Of a stretch of 33,576 bases of DNA, positions 8,669 to 16,196 are shown one piece after another. Numbering within the stretch: position 1 is the stretch's first letter; each line of letters opens with the position of its first letter. Source of the stretch: JAAYCI01 sp047972265 (lineage in GTDB: Bacteria > Bacillota > Clostridia > Oscillospirales > Ruminococcaceae). Below the pieces are notes generated by a model that made no database searches, was not told where the DNA came from, and worked only from the letters and a program-made list of their open reading frames with translations. The stretch is taken from positions 1 to 33,576 of the forward strand of contig JBKEAM010000057.1 in the NCBI GenBank assembly GCA_047972265.1, read 5' to 3'. Made by a program: the position numbers and the translations under genes.

Positions 8669-8936
8669 GGTTCACCCCTCCTCTCACCTCGGGAACTTTA
8701 GATGCGAGTTCATTGGCAAGTACTTGAAGCTCTGCTTCTTCCTTTTGTCTCCGAGCTAGAATTTCAGAAGCTTGAGCTAGAATTTTCATTTCTTTCAGCT
8801 TTCGGTAATATTTCTCATTAGACGCTTTGATGCTATCTTGATGTGACTTTCTCCATTCGGCTTTTTTCTGCCGATTTTCTCTAATGATTTTTTCCCTAAC
8901 TTCTTTTTCAAAAACAATTTTTTCTTCGGCTGTCAT
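8661..8936 (-). CDS. Small charged coiled-coil protein, first gene of the element operon
   Basis: This 91-residue protein of unknown family is almost entirely charged helix (Glu, Lys and Arg dominate), with a likely coiled coil between residues 5 and 75. The start at MTAEEKIVFEK was chosen because AGGAGG sits seven bases upstream; the frame extends a further seven codons with no support. It is the first gene after the promoter and leader hairpins. Products in this slot in small mobile elements are often DNA-binding or host-takeover proteins, but no function can be assigned here. Confidence 0.65.
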   Translation of the reverse strand: MTAEEKIVFEKEVREKIIRENRQKKAEWRKSHQDSIKASNEKYYRKLKEMKILAQASEILARRQKEEAELQVLANELASKVPEVRGGVNHD

Positions 8937-8960
8937 GTCAGAACCTCCTAAAAACAAAAT

Positions 8961-9011
8961 AAAAAGTGCGCCATCGTTCAGAGCTAAGCTCTGTGCGATA
9001 ACGCACCTTTT
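8961..9011 (-). promoter_or_regulatory. Leader hairpin of the element operon
   Basis: The stem pairs GTGCG with CGCAC, ATCG with CGAT, and CAGAGC with GCTCTG around a TAA loop, with small symmetric mismatches. On the minus strand it ends in TTTTTATTTT, followed by AGGAGG and the first ATG. A smaller hairpin (AGAGT/ACTCT, 9030-9050) precedes it in the same leader and is also followed by a T-rich stretch. The leader therefore carries two terminator-like structures in series. The larger one is related to the hairpin at 4677-4728. Confidence 0.75.
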
Positions 9012-9058
9012 AAAAACTTTATTATTATAAAGAGAGTCCGAAACTCTTTTACACTGTT

Positions 9059-9100
9059 ATTATACATAAAAACACTCGCTTTGTCAAGAGAAAAAGCGAG
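9059..9100 (-). promoter_or_regulatory. Consensus promoter with overlapping operator
   Basis: The minus strand carries TTGACA (9082-9087), a 17-bp spacer and TATAAT (9059-9064), a perfect sigma-70/SigA match. A perfect 8-bp inverted repeat, CTCGCTTT (9075-9082) and AAAGCGAG (9093-9100), overlaps the -35 box, as expected for a repressor site. Transcription would start near 9052 and run through the leader hairpins into the eight-gene operon. Confidence 0.8.
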
Positions 9101-9182
9101 AAAATTCCAAGATATAGTATCTATAAGAAGAATAAGAACTATATATTGTGTTTTTCGATGTTTGGCACACCAATCAGACCAT

Positions 9183-9450
9183 AGGGTAGCTAAAATCCGA
9201 TAAGGGTGGCTACGAAAAGCTAGCTACCCTGTTAGATACCCTCAACAAACGCCGTAATCATGGGGGGTTATCCGAAAAAGGGTAGCTAGGGCCTCTAAAC
9301 CATGCCTACTCTCTATATCTCTATCCCTATATATACTCTCTTTTCTTTTTTAGTCTAAAAGAGAAGGAATAGCTACCCTAGCTACCCTAACCGCCCGAAA
9401 ACGCAGTAATCATGGGCTTTTTGACAGGGTAGCTAGCAGGGTAGCTAGAA
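9183..9450. repeat. Candidate replication origin: GGGTAGCTA iterons around an AT-rich tract
   Basis: GGGTAGCTA occurs at 9184-9192, 9280-9288, 9427-9435 and 9439-9447. Its complement TAGCTACCC occurs at 9221-9229, 9370-9378 and 9379-9387. A one-mismatch copy, GGGTGGCTA, lies at 9204-9212. Between the groups is a T/A-rich, pyrimidine-rich tract (about 9306-9360). A second motif, ACGC, then C or A, GTAATCATGGG, occurs at 9249-9265 and 9401-9416. Oppositely oriented iterons flanking an AT-rich region match the described layout of SaPI-type satellite origins, and a helicase gene lies in the adjacent operon. Origin function is inferred. Confidence 0.65.
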
Positions 9451-9705
9451 AAAGGCTTTTATTCTTTGCGGCAATTTAAGGCACTCCCTCACACCCTCCG
9501 CCGTTGCACATATCCCCCTCCGGGGGTATGCCCTAAAAAGCAACAGAAAATCAACGCCCCACATCAAAAGCGGTCATATACTGTAACCGTACATCATCGA
9601 ATGTCACAGGCAATAAAAATCACCCTACTACTAAGAAAATCCCACGGTTAAAGGCTTGCCGCCCGATTGTCATGGTATAGGGCAGGACTTCCTAACACAC
9701 TATAG
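9451..9705. other. Non-coding stretch between the iterons and the host gene remnant
   Basis: No convincing gene is present. A 61-codon plus-strand frame (9466-9651) has odd composition and no ribosome binding site. A GC-rich hairpin occupies 9509-9530 (CATA, C run, G run, TATG) with no T tail. The element end should lie in or just after this stretch. No attachment core could be identified, because the other end of the element was not recognised in the window. Confidence 0.4.
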
Positions 9706-10296
9706 AAGAAACGTTCTAAAACTCCCTATTTAGACAACTACCTCCCCTATTCGCCCACATATACTAATACCTCTTCTGCAAGCAGTATACCCGCGTATGT
9801 GCCAGGCACACGAGAAGAAAATACTTATAAAAGTGATTGGCTCAATTTACAAATATCCCTGCCGGAGGGCTGGCAGTTTAGCACAGAGGAAGAGCTTGCC
9901 AGTTTTAAAGAAAACGTACTAGGCGAGTCTCCTTCGGATGATTATGAACTGTACACAGAATTTTTGGCGTTCTCTCCTGAAAACAACGTAATCGCTTATC
10001 TTCTTGTAGAGAATGCTGATGTTGAGGTACCTATGGGCATCTATGTAAACAATCTTTTAAAAGGCATAAGAGAATCTTCAGATATTACTGTAATTGAGGA
10101 TGGCACATCTGTACAAACCATTGCTGGGCAAGAATACACCATACTTTCATTTGAACAAATCACTACCTCTATAACTTTACAGCAAACAATCTTCATACGG
10201 GCATTTGGCACCTATTTTGCTACTCTTGCTTTAACATGCTTGCCCGATACGCAAGCCACTGCAGATGAATTTTTAAACGCAATTACCATTGCATAG
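9706..10296 (+). pseudogene. 5'-truncated host gene at the element boundary
   Basis: From the GTG at 9799, which lacks a ribosome binding site, this reads as a 165-residue protein. The frame is open back to 9706 and already looks coding there (NTSSASSIPAYVPGTREENT). The body (YKSDWLNLQISLPEGWQFST) resembles the extracellular domain of Clostridia lipoprotein or membrane-anchored hypotheticals, which normally carry a signal peptide or transmembrane helix upstream. None is present here. The simplest reading is that insertion of the element removed the promoter and N-terminus. A cytoplasmic intact protein from the GTG is possible but less likely. The domain family is not named with confidence. 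Confidence 0.55.
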
Positions 10297-10346
10297 TTAT
10301 TTGTAAAAATTTCTATTCTATTGCTTGCCTACCCCTTTATATATAC

Positions 10347-10384
10347 AAAAAATCCCCGGATACTTTATGTATTCCGGGGATTTT
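10347..10384. terminator. Bidirectional terminator
   Basis: AAAATCCCCGGA and TCCGGGGATTTT form a strong stem with A/T flanks on both sides. It lies between the convergent truncated gene (plus) and the MgtC-like gene (minus) and can serve both. Confidence 0.85.
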
Positions 10385-10436
10385 ACTTATGTAAAATTTT
10401 AGGTTTTGCTATTTAAAAATATCGAGCACACTTTTT

Positions 10437-11126
10437 CTATGTTATTTCTTCCCAGTATTTTATACCGCTGGCTTCTTCCAATACAATTTGCATTGCCTCG
10501 CGCTGCAAAACCGGGCTGTGCATTTCGGCCAGCACACAAAAGGTGGTTTCTTTTTCTAGCTTTTGCTTGCTTAATTGCAACTCGGTAAGTTCTATATCTT
10601 TGCTGCGGGCATACTCTATAAACTGCCCCAAAGTTGTTTTTCCGTCAAACTCTATATAAACGCCCATTGTTTTAGAGTGCCTTCTAATCCGCTCGTCCAA
10701 TTTGCGCAGTACAGACATTACCAAAAAGATTGCTATGCCCCCTGCAATTGCCCCCTCGTAAAAGCCTATGCCAATGGCAAGGCCGCAACAGGCGGCAGTC
10801 CACAATCCGGCAGCTGTGGTAATGCCCTTTACCTGGTTGCGCCCTGTAACAATAATGGTACCGGCACCCAAAAAACCAATGCCACTAATTACCTGTGCCC
10901 CCATACGCACCGGGTCCGAGGTATCAAATGCGTTAAATACATACTGGTTTGTCATCATTACAAGCGCAGAACCTAGGCATACCAATATATAAGTTCTAAA
11001 CCCGGCAGGCCTGTTTTTACGGCCACGCTCCATACCAAGCAGGCCGCCTATGCCCATAGCCATAAGCAAACGAACCACTATAGATACCAAATTAAGCTGC
11101 TGCATATAACTGTAAAATGCTTGCAT
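10437..11126 (-). CDS. MgtC/SapB family membrane protein
   Basis: This is a 229-residue protein. The N-terminal half has four or five membrane helices with the family signature around residues 20-55 (GIGGLLGMERGRKNRPAGFR, then TYILVCLGSALVM) and a second conserved block (ISGIGFLGAGTIIV, then GITTAAGLWTAA). The C-terminal 75 residues form a soluble ACT-like domain. MgtC-type proteins are linked to growth at low magnesium and to control of membrane ATP synthase in some bacteria; the role in Clostridia is not settled. The start was moved to MQAFYSY because AAGGAGGT lies just upstream. The gene stands alone, divergent from gldA. Confidence 0.88.
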   Translation of the reverse strand: MQAFYSYMQQLNLVSIVVRLLMAMGIGGLLGMERGRKNRPAGFRTYILVCLGSALVMMTNQYVFNAFDTSDPVRMGAQVISGIGFLGAGTIIVTGRNQVKGITTAAGLWTAACCGLAIGIGFYEGAIAGGIAIFLVMSVLRKLDERIRRHSKTMGVYIEFDGKTTLGQFIEYARSKDIELTELQLSKQKLEKETTFCVLAEMHSPVLQREAMQIVLEEASGIKYWEEIT

Positions 11127-11326
11127 CCCATACCTCCTTGCATTACACATTAGCAAAACTACTATTTGTAATATATTGTACAGCATATACTTTTATTTTT
11201 CCATTTTTGCTATATTTTGCTGGTTTATATGGATTTTTTAAAATTGTTTTGCATATGACGCGCTGTGGGTTTTGTCGCTAAAAATTGATTATCTTTACAA
11301 AAAATTATTTTCTTTTTTGTAAAATA

Positions 11327-11355
11327 TTGACATACAAATGTTGTAGAAGTACAAT
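11327..11355 (+). promoter_or_regulatory. Promoter of gldA
   Basis: TTGACA (11327-11332), a 17-bp spacer and TACAAT (11350-11355) form a near-consensus SigA promoter. The predicted start near 11362 leaves a leader of about 45 nt before the AAAGGAG and ATG of gldA. Confidence 0.8.
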
Positions 11356-11406
11356 AACACAGGATGATTGATATTTTTATAACAATGCATATAAAGGAGA
11401 ATTTCT

Positions 11407-12501
11407 ATGGCAAATATTATTGGCAGCCCCGAGCGTTATATCCAAGGTAAAGGCGTACTGCACGACCTTTGCAAGTATGCAAGCAGTTTAGGCACCTCCC
11501 CTTTTATTTTGGTAAGCGAATCGGGCAAAAGCCGTGTAGATACCTCTATTGATGCCGGTGCAAAAGAGCACAACGCAAACGTTACTTACGAAATTTTTAA
11601 CGGCGAATGCAGCCGTGTGGAAATAGACCGTTTGATAAAAGCATACACCGCTGCCGGCAGCGATGTTATTGTAGGCATTGGCGGCGGTAAAATACACGAT
11701 ACCGCCAAAGCTGTGGCTTATTATGCCAAAGCGCCCGTAATTATTGTGCCCACCATTGCCGCAACCGATGCCCCTTGCAGCGCACTTTCGGTTATTTACA
11801 GCGAAGATGGTGTATTTGAAGAATACCTGTTTTTGCCAAAAAGCCCCAATATTGTGTTGGTAGATGTAGACATCATCAGCAAATCTCCCGCCAGGCTTTT
11901 GGTAAGTGGCATGGGCGATGCGCTTGCCACCTACTTTGAAGCGCGCGCCTGCAAAAACTCCGATTCTGGTAACTTTTTGGGCGGGCAGTATACCGTAACC
12001 TCTATGGCTATTGCCCGGCTGTGTTACGATACCATGCTGGCTGATGGTGTAAAAGCCCTGCTTGCCCTGCAAGAAAAGGTATGTACCAAAGCGCTGGAAA
12101 ATGTAGTAGAAGCCAACACTTACCTTTCTGGCATCGGCTTTGAAAGCTGCGGCATTGCCGCCGCCCATGCCATACACAATGGCTTTACCGCTATTGAAGA
12201 AACCCACCACTGCTACCACGGAGAAAAGGTTGCTTTTGGCACCCTTACCCAGCTTGTTTTAGAAAACGCATCTGAGGACGAACTGGAAGAAGTATTTGGT
12301 TTTTGCCTGTCTGTAGGGCTGCCCACCACATTGGCAGACCTTGGCATTAAAAAGGTTAACCCCGAAAAGCTGATGCAGGTTGCAGAGCTTGCCTGTGCCG
12401 AGGGCGACACCATGGGCAATATGCCCTTTGCCGTTACCCCCCAAATGGTATACGACGCAATTATTGCCGCCGATGCCATTGGCCGCCATTACAACGCCTA
12501 A
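11407..12501 (+). CDS. gldA: Glycerol dehydrogenase
   Basis: This 364-residue protein is full length for the iron/zinc-dependent GldA family, which oxidises glycerol to dihydroxyacetone with NAD+ in the cytoplasm. The NAD-binding GIGGGK lies at 90-95, and the family block TIAATDAPCSALSVIY at 116-131. The metal ligands expected from Geobacillus GldA appear as Asp171 (GMGDALATYFEAR), His254 (AAHAIHNG) and His271 (YHGEKVAFG). AAAGGAG precedes the ATG. The gene is monocistronic, with its own promoter and a terminator 45 bp downstream. No dihydroxyacetone kinase is adjacent. Related glycerol-1-phosphate dehydrogenases share the fold, but the motif set favours GldA. Confidence 0.9.
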   Translation: MANIIGSPERYIQGKGVLHDLCKYASSLGTSPFILVSESGKSRVDTSIDAGAKEHNANVTYEIFNGECSRVEIDRLIKAYTAAGSDVIVGIGGGKIHDTAKAVAYYAKAPVIIVPTIAATDAPCSALSVIYSEDGVFEEYLFLPKSPNIVLVDVDIISKSPARLLVSGMGDALATYFEARACKNSDSGNFLGGQYTVTSMAIARLCYDTMLADGVKALLALQEKVCTKALENVVEANTYLSGIGFESCGIAAAHAIHNGFTAIEETHHCYHGEKVAFGTLTQLVLENASEDELEEVFGFCLSVGLPTTLADLGIKKVNPEKLMQVAELACAEGDTMGNMPFAVTPQMVYDAIIAADAIGRHYNA

Positions 12502-12545
12502 AAATACCCGCCTGCATGTAGGCTGTACTGCCATTTATACAAATA

Positions 12546-12592
12546 AATACACCCCCCTGTGCACCGGTAAGGTATGCAGCGGGGTGTATTTT
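12546..12592 (+). terminator. Terminator after gldA
   Basis: AATACACCCC (12546-12555) pairs with GGGGTGTATT (12581-12590), followed by TTA. The loop is long and holds a smaller possible stem. It sits 45 bp after the gldA stop. Confidence 0.65.
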
Positions 12593-12747
12593 ACATATTG
12601 CTTTATAAACTTTGTTTGCGTCCTTTTTTGTTTGCGTTTTTAATCCAAATAAGCTGGCCCCGCTTTTTATTTTTTAAAGTACAAACAACTGCTTTTAATC
12701 AGGTTTTTTAAAACAAGCATTAAACCCGTTGGCACTATTAACTACAC

Positions 12748-12793
12748 AAAAATATCCCGCCGCATGCAAACTGCATGCGGCGGGATATTTTAT
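12748..12793 (-). terminator. Terminator after the flavoprotein reductase gene
   Basis: An 18-bp near-perfect stem (ATATCCCGCCGCATGCA and its complement) with a 3-nt loop is flanked by A and T runs. It lies 28 bp past the stop of the minus-strand flavoprotein gene. The A/T flanks would also let it act on the plus strand. Confidence 0.88.
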
Positions 12794-12820
12794 AAATGCT
12801 TTATTGCTTGTGTTTAAACC

Positions 12821-15013
12821 TTAGCTTGCAAAGGCTTCGGCTGCATTGGCACCTGCCAAACGGCCGGAGGTAAGTACCCAGCCCTGTGCTGCGCCGCCAT
12901 AGGTAACATAAGGCACTTTGTTAGAGAACAATACGCCCATAGAATCTTGCCCTACAGCAAACAGGTTTTCGATAGCGGTTCCGTCTGTTTTTAACACGCG
13001 GCAGGTTTCATCAATGTTTAGGCCGCCGCAGGTGCCATAATAGTAGCCTGCACCCAGCACTGCATAAAACGGGCCTTCTTCAATGGGGGTCATCATAGCA
13101 GCGTCTTTGCCCATGGGGTCTTGTGCGGTGCCATTGGCATAGGTGGTGTACTCTGCTGCTGCTGTGGTTAGGTTTTCTGCCGGAACACCCAGCTTTTCGG
13201 CCAGTTCTTCCAAAGTATCGGCTTTAACAACAATGCCGTACTCTTCGCCCACTGCCAAAATATCGTCTATGTCTGCAATGGGAGTATTGGCTTCTATAGT
13301 GCCGCCCTGATTTAAGAACATGGTAGCAGCGGGGGCCAGCATTCCGTTTTCTTTAAAGCTTTCTATCTGGGCAGATGGGTAAATGGCGTAGTAGGTATCT
13401 CCACCCTTCCAGTTATCAAAAGCAATGTTTCCGGCTTCGCTCATAAAGCGGGTGCCGTCGTCGCCCACAATCATAGATTCTGAGGTAAGCACAAGGGCCG
13501 AAAGTGCCGCTTTTTGGTCTGCGGTCAGGGCATCGGTTTTAATAATGTTTTTGGTTTGGGCAATATGCACCATAGCGGGCATATCAATGTTATAGGTATC
13601 GGCTCCAGCCGAAAGGGCCATTTGAATGCCGCTGCCGTCCTGTGTAAGCAGGGCTTCTGTATTAAAGCTGCCGCCTAAGTATTCTTCTGTCATTTCGGTA
13701 TTACCAATAAAGCCGCCGGTTGCCAAAATTACAGAGTCGCCATAAATTTCGTAGGTTGTTCCATCATACAAAACAGCCTTAACGCCCTTCACTTCGCCGT
13801 TTTCCATAATCAAATCGGTGGCGGTAAGCTCCAGCATATAGTCGTTTTTCTCGTTTGTGGCTTTTGCCTTTTCTATGGCAGAGGTAAACATTTCTGTTTT
13901 ATCGCCTGTATAGGTTGCCCATACCGGCCATTGTTTTGGGTGGAAAAAGGCTTTTGTATCGCCAAACTCAAAACCATAATCTTCAATCAGCCAGTCCATG
14001 GTTTTGCCAGATTCGTATACAAACTCACGTACCAGTTCTTCTTTGGCGTCGCCCTGGCAGTACTCCAGCCAGTCGGCAATCAGGTCTTCTTCTTCTAAAA
14101 ATTTCTCGCCGTTGTTCTGCGCGTCCATTTTTACCTGAGAGTTAATGGCCATGGGCCCCGAGGTAGTGGCAGAGTTACCGCCAATTTTGCCTGCGGTTTC
14201 CATGCCAAAAACAGTTGCGCCATTTTGTGCCGCGCTGGTATATGCTGTCATGCCAGAGCCGCCCAAGCCTACAACAATTACGTCATAGTCTTCTAAGGTT
14301 ACAACGTCGGTCTTTTTCTCTACGGTGGTGTACCATTCGGTAGAGTCGCCGCCGCTTGCGTCAATGGCCTGTGCCACCGCATCTTTAATAGCGTTAGAAG
14401 AAACGGTAGCACCCGAAATTGCATCTACACCCAAGGTCTGCTCCTCAACAATACGGGGGATCAGCCTGTCTATTGCTGTTTGCAGTATGGGGGCGGTTTC
14501 TTCGTTTTCGCCTACTACTATTTCGGCAATTTTGTTGTCTTTCAGTGTAACTTCTACCTGCATTTGAGACACAACGCTGTGCCCTACGGCAGAGTAAGTT
14601 GCGCTGGAATCGGAAACAGGGGTCTTTTCTGTTGTGGCATTGCCGCTGGCCTGTGCCAAAACATCCTTTACCACACTGCGTACAGCTGTAGAGGTAACGG
14701 TAGCACCGGCAATGGCATCTACACTGTCGCCGCTTACAGCCGATACTTCCTGTCCGCTAAGACCTTCAAACTCTTTGTTAAAGGTTTCTATCGCAGTGCC
14801 GCCAATGTCTTTGGTTTCCTCTGCACCCTCAACTTTTAGTGAATCTACCTTGCCATCTGCAACCACCAGTGTGGCGGTTACATCTCCGCCAAAACCGGCG
14901 GCGGTGGCTGTAAAGCTTGCCGAACCGCTTTTGTCCGACGCGCCACAGGCGGCCAGAGCAAAAACAAGTGCAAAGCTTGCCAACAATGCCGTTAGCTTGC
15001 AAAACCTTTTCAT
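12821..15013 (-). CDS. Secreted flavoprotein reductase with two FMN-binding domains
   Basis: This 730-residue lipoprotein has a signal peptide ending in LAAC (Cys23). Two FMN_bind domains follow, with flavinylation motifs DAIAGAT (Thr105) and DAISGAT (Thr203), to which ApbE would attach FMN covalently. The C-terminal FAD_binding_2 domain carries GLGGSG (249-254) and Glu272. Proteins of this type reduce an alkene-like substrate outside the cell using electrons passed through FMN. Compared with Shewanella FccA from memory, the expected substrate-binding His/Arg residues are not evident: the usual HTMGG is YGTCGG here, and NRLGGN is NKVPYVTYGG. Fumarate is therefore an unlikely substrate. The divergent LysR gene may regulate it. 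ApbE is not in the window. Confidence 0.85.
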   Translation of the reverse strand: MKRFCKLTALLASFALVFALAACGASDKSGSASFTATAAGFGGDVTATLVVADGKVDSLKVEGAEETKDIGGTAIETFNKEFEGLSGQEVSAVSGDSVDAIAGATVTSTAVRSVVKDVLAQASGNATTEKTPVSDSSATYSAVGHSVVSQMQVEVTLKDNKIAEIVVGENEETAPILQTAIDRLIPRIVEEQTLGVDAISGATVSSNAIKDAVAQAIDASGGDSTEWYTTVEKKTDVVTLEDYDVIVVGLGGSGMTAYTSAAQNGATVFGMETAGKIGGNSATTSGPMAINSQVKMDAQNNGEKFLEEEDLIADWLEYCQGDAKEELVREFVYESGKTMDWLIEDYGFEFGDTKAFFHPKQWPVWATYTGDKTEMFTSAIEKAKATNEKNDYMLELTATDLIMENGEVKGVKAVLYDGTTYEIYGDSVILATGGFIGNTEMTEEYLGGSFNTEALLTQDGSGIQMALSAGADTYNIDMPAMVHIAQTKNIIKTDALTADQKAALSALVLTSESMIVGDDGTRFMSEAGNIAFDNWKGGDTYYAIYPSAQIESFKENGMLAPAATMFLNQGGTIEANTPIADIDDILAVGEEYGIVVKADTLEELAEKLGVPAENLTTAAAEYTTYANGTAQDPMGKDAAMMTPIEEGPFYAVLGAGYYYGTCGGLNIDETCRVLKTDGTAIENLFAVGQDSMGVLFSNKVPYVTYGGAAQGWVLTSGRLAGANAAEAFAS

Positions 15014-15081
15014 AATCTCTCCTCCGTTTGTTTTTGGCTTGCGGGTGGGTCACAAGCTGTTTTTATTTTAACTACCTATTA

Positions 15082-15110
15082 ATTATAATTGTTAAAGCAT
15101 TATCAATCAA
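15082..15110 (-). promoter_or_regulatory. Promoter of the flavoprotein reductase gene
   Basis: The minus strand carries TTGATT (15105-15110), a 17-bp spacer and TATAAT (15082-15087). Transcription would start near 15075, giving a leader of about 60 nt. The -35 box is about 20 bp from the inverted repeat next to the lysR promoter. Confidence 0.65.
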
Positions 15111-15129
15111 ACAACCCCTTGTTATGGTT

Positions 15130-15172
15130 CGTCAACTTGTATTTGACGGTTGATATTATGGCAGGGTATACT
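15130..15172 (+). promoter_or_regulatory. lysR-type gene promoter with overlapping palindrome
   Basis: TTGACG (15143-15148), an 18-bp spacer and TATACT (15167-15172) form a likely promoter whose transcript starts very close to the ribosome binding site. CGTCAA (15130-15135) and TTGACG (15143-15148) form a perfect inverted repeat that includes the -35 box and fits a T-N11-A LysR box. Autorepression is the natural reading. Confidence 0.6.
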
Positions 15173-15193
15173 TTTTACAAAGGAGTGGTTATC

Positions 15194-16096
15194 ATGGACA
15201 TCCGGCAGATGTATTATCTGGTAGAAATTTGCGACAGCCCCAGCCTTTCGGCCGCTGCGGCAAAAATGTACCTTACCCCACAGGCCCTAAGCAAATCCAT
15301 CAGCGCATGGGAAGAAGAGCTGGGCACCCCGCTTTTTTACCGGGAAAAAGGCCGCTTAATTATTACCCCCTTTGGGCGCGAGGTTTTAAAAGAGGTACGC
15401 CCCTTTGTTGCAAGCCACAGGGCGCTGTGCCTGCACTTAAAAAGGCTTGGAGAGCAGGAACAGGGCCGCATAGGCATTGCCTTTGCACACGGTGTTTTAC
15501 ACGCTCTTTCTCTAAATTTTATAAATTTATTAGAAGCGCAAATCCCCAGCGCTTCGTTTGATGTTATAGAATTGCCCGATGCCCTGGCAGAGCAAGCCAT
15601 TTTAAATGAAGAAAGTGACATTGGCTTTTTGGTAGGCCACCCCGCCCCGCAGGAAATGTTTGAATGCCAACTGCTGCGCCAACACCGCCTTTGTGCGGTG
15701 GTAAATAAGGCGCACCCCCTTGCCACCCGGCAAAGCCTGCGGGTAGAAGACCTTGCAGGCCATCCCCTTGTAACCAAAAACCCTCTGTTTAGGGTGTATC
15801 ATTTAATAGAAAACCTTGCCGAAAAAAAGGGCATACCCCTTATTTATGCCCTGCGTTCTCCCGATGAGATTTTTTGGCTGTATTTGCTAGAGCAAAACCA
15901 CGGCGTTGGCATTGGCGTTTCGTTTTTATCCGATAGGCCCAATCAGCACAGCGAAAATCTTGTTTCCATCCCTTTTGAAGAGACTGAACTTAACTGGGAA
16001 GTATACGCTGCCATCAAAAAGGGGCGGTACCTTTCTTCTTCCACTCGGTTTTTGTTTGATAATATCCATGATGTACTGGCAGACATCCCCTTATAA
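15194..16096 (+). CDS. LysR-family transcriptional regulator
   Basis: This is a 300-residue protein, the usual LysR length. The N-terminal winged HTH covers about residues 1-62 (MDIRQMYYLVEICDSPSLSA, then AAAKMYLTPQALSKSI and a GTPLFYREKGRLIITPFG wing). A periplasmic-binding-like effector domain follows. The start was set at MDIRQM, which has AAAGGAG nine bases upstream; the longer open frame to 15089 has no support. The gene is divergent from the flavoprotein reductase across 180 bp, the classic arrangement for a LysR protein controlling its neighbour and itself. The effector may be the reductase substrate or a related metabolite, which is inference. Confidence 0.9.
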   Translation: MDIRQMYYLVEICDSPSLSAAAAKMYLTPQALSKSISAWEEELGTPLFYREKGRLIITPFGREVLKEVRPFVASHRALCLHLKRLGEQEQGRIGIAFAHGVLHALSLNFINLLEAQIPSASFDVIELPDALAEQAILNEESDIGFLVGHPAPQEMFECQLLRQHRLCAVVNKAHPLATRQSLRVEDLAGHPLVTKNPLFRVYHLIENLAEKKGIPLIYALRSPDEIFWLYLLEQNHGVGIGVSFLSDRPNQHSENLVSIPFEETELNWEVYAAIKKGRYLSSSTRFLFDNIHDVLADIPL

Positions 16097-16111
16097 GCAC
16101 AACAAAAAAGT

Positions 16112-16142
16112 GCAGGCACTCACATGGTGCCTGCGTTTTTTA
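16112..16142 (+). terminator. Terminator after the lysR-type gene
   Basis: GCAGGCAC (16112-16119) pairs with GTGCCTGC (16127-16134), followed by a T-rich tail. It begins 16 bp after the stop. Confidence 0.88.
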
Positions 16143-16196
16143 TTGAGCTGCCGTCGCCCTTGCACCCCTTTGTATTGTTCAACTTATCTGCATAAC

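Noticed and set aside
9466..9651. A 61-codon plus-strand frame between the iterons and the truncated gene
   Set aside because: It has no ribosome binding site, an implausible composition and a GC hairpin running through it.
121..9780. Shared CACATATA near 132 and 9757 as an attachment core
   Set aside because: Eight AT-rich bases without flanking similarity are expected by chance.
11488..12219. A 243-codon minus-strand frame inside gldA
   Set aside because: It is a shadow of a gene with intact catalytic motifs on the other strand. Its Gly/Phe/Tyr-rich peptide is typical of antisense frames in this genome.
12821..15013. Calling the flavoprotein a fumarate reductase
   Set aside because: The domain architecture fits, but the substrate-binding residues recalled from FccA are not found.
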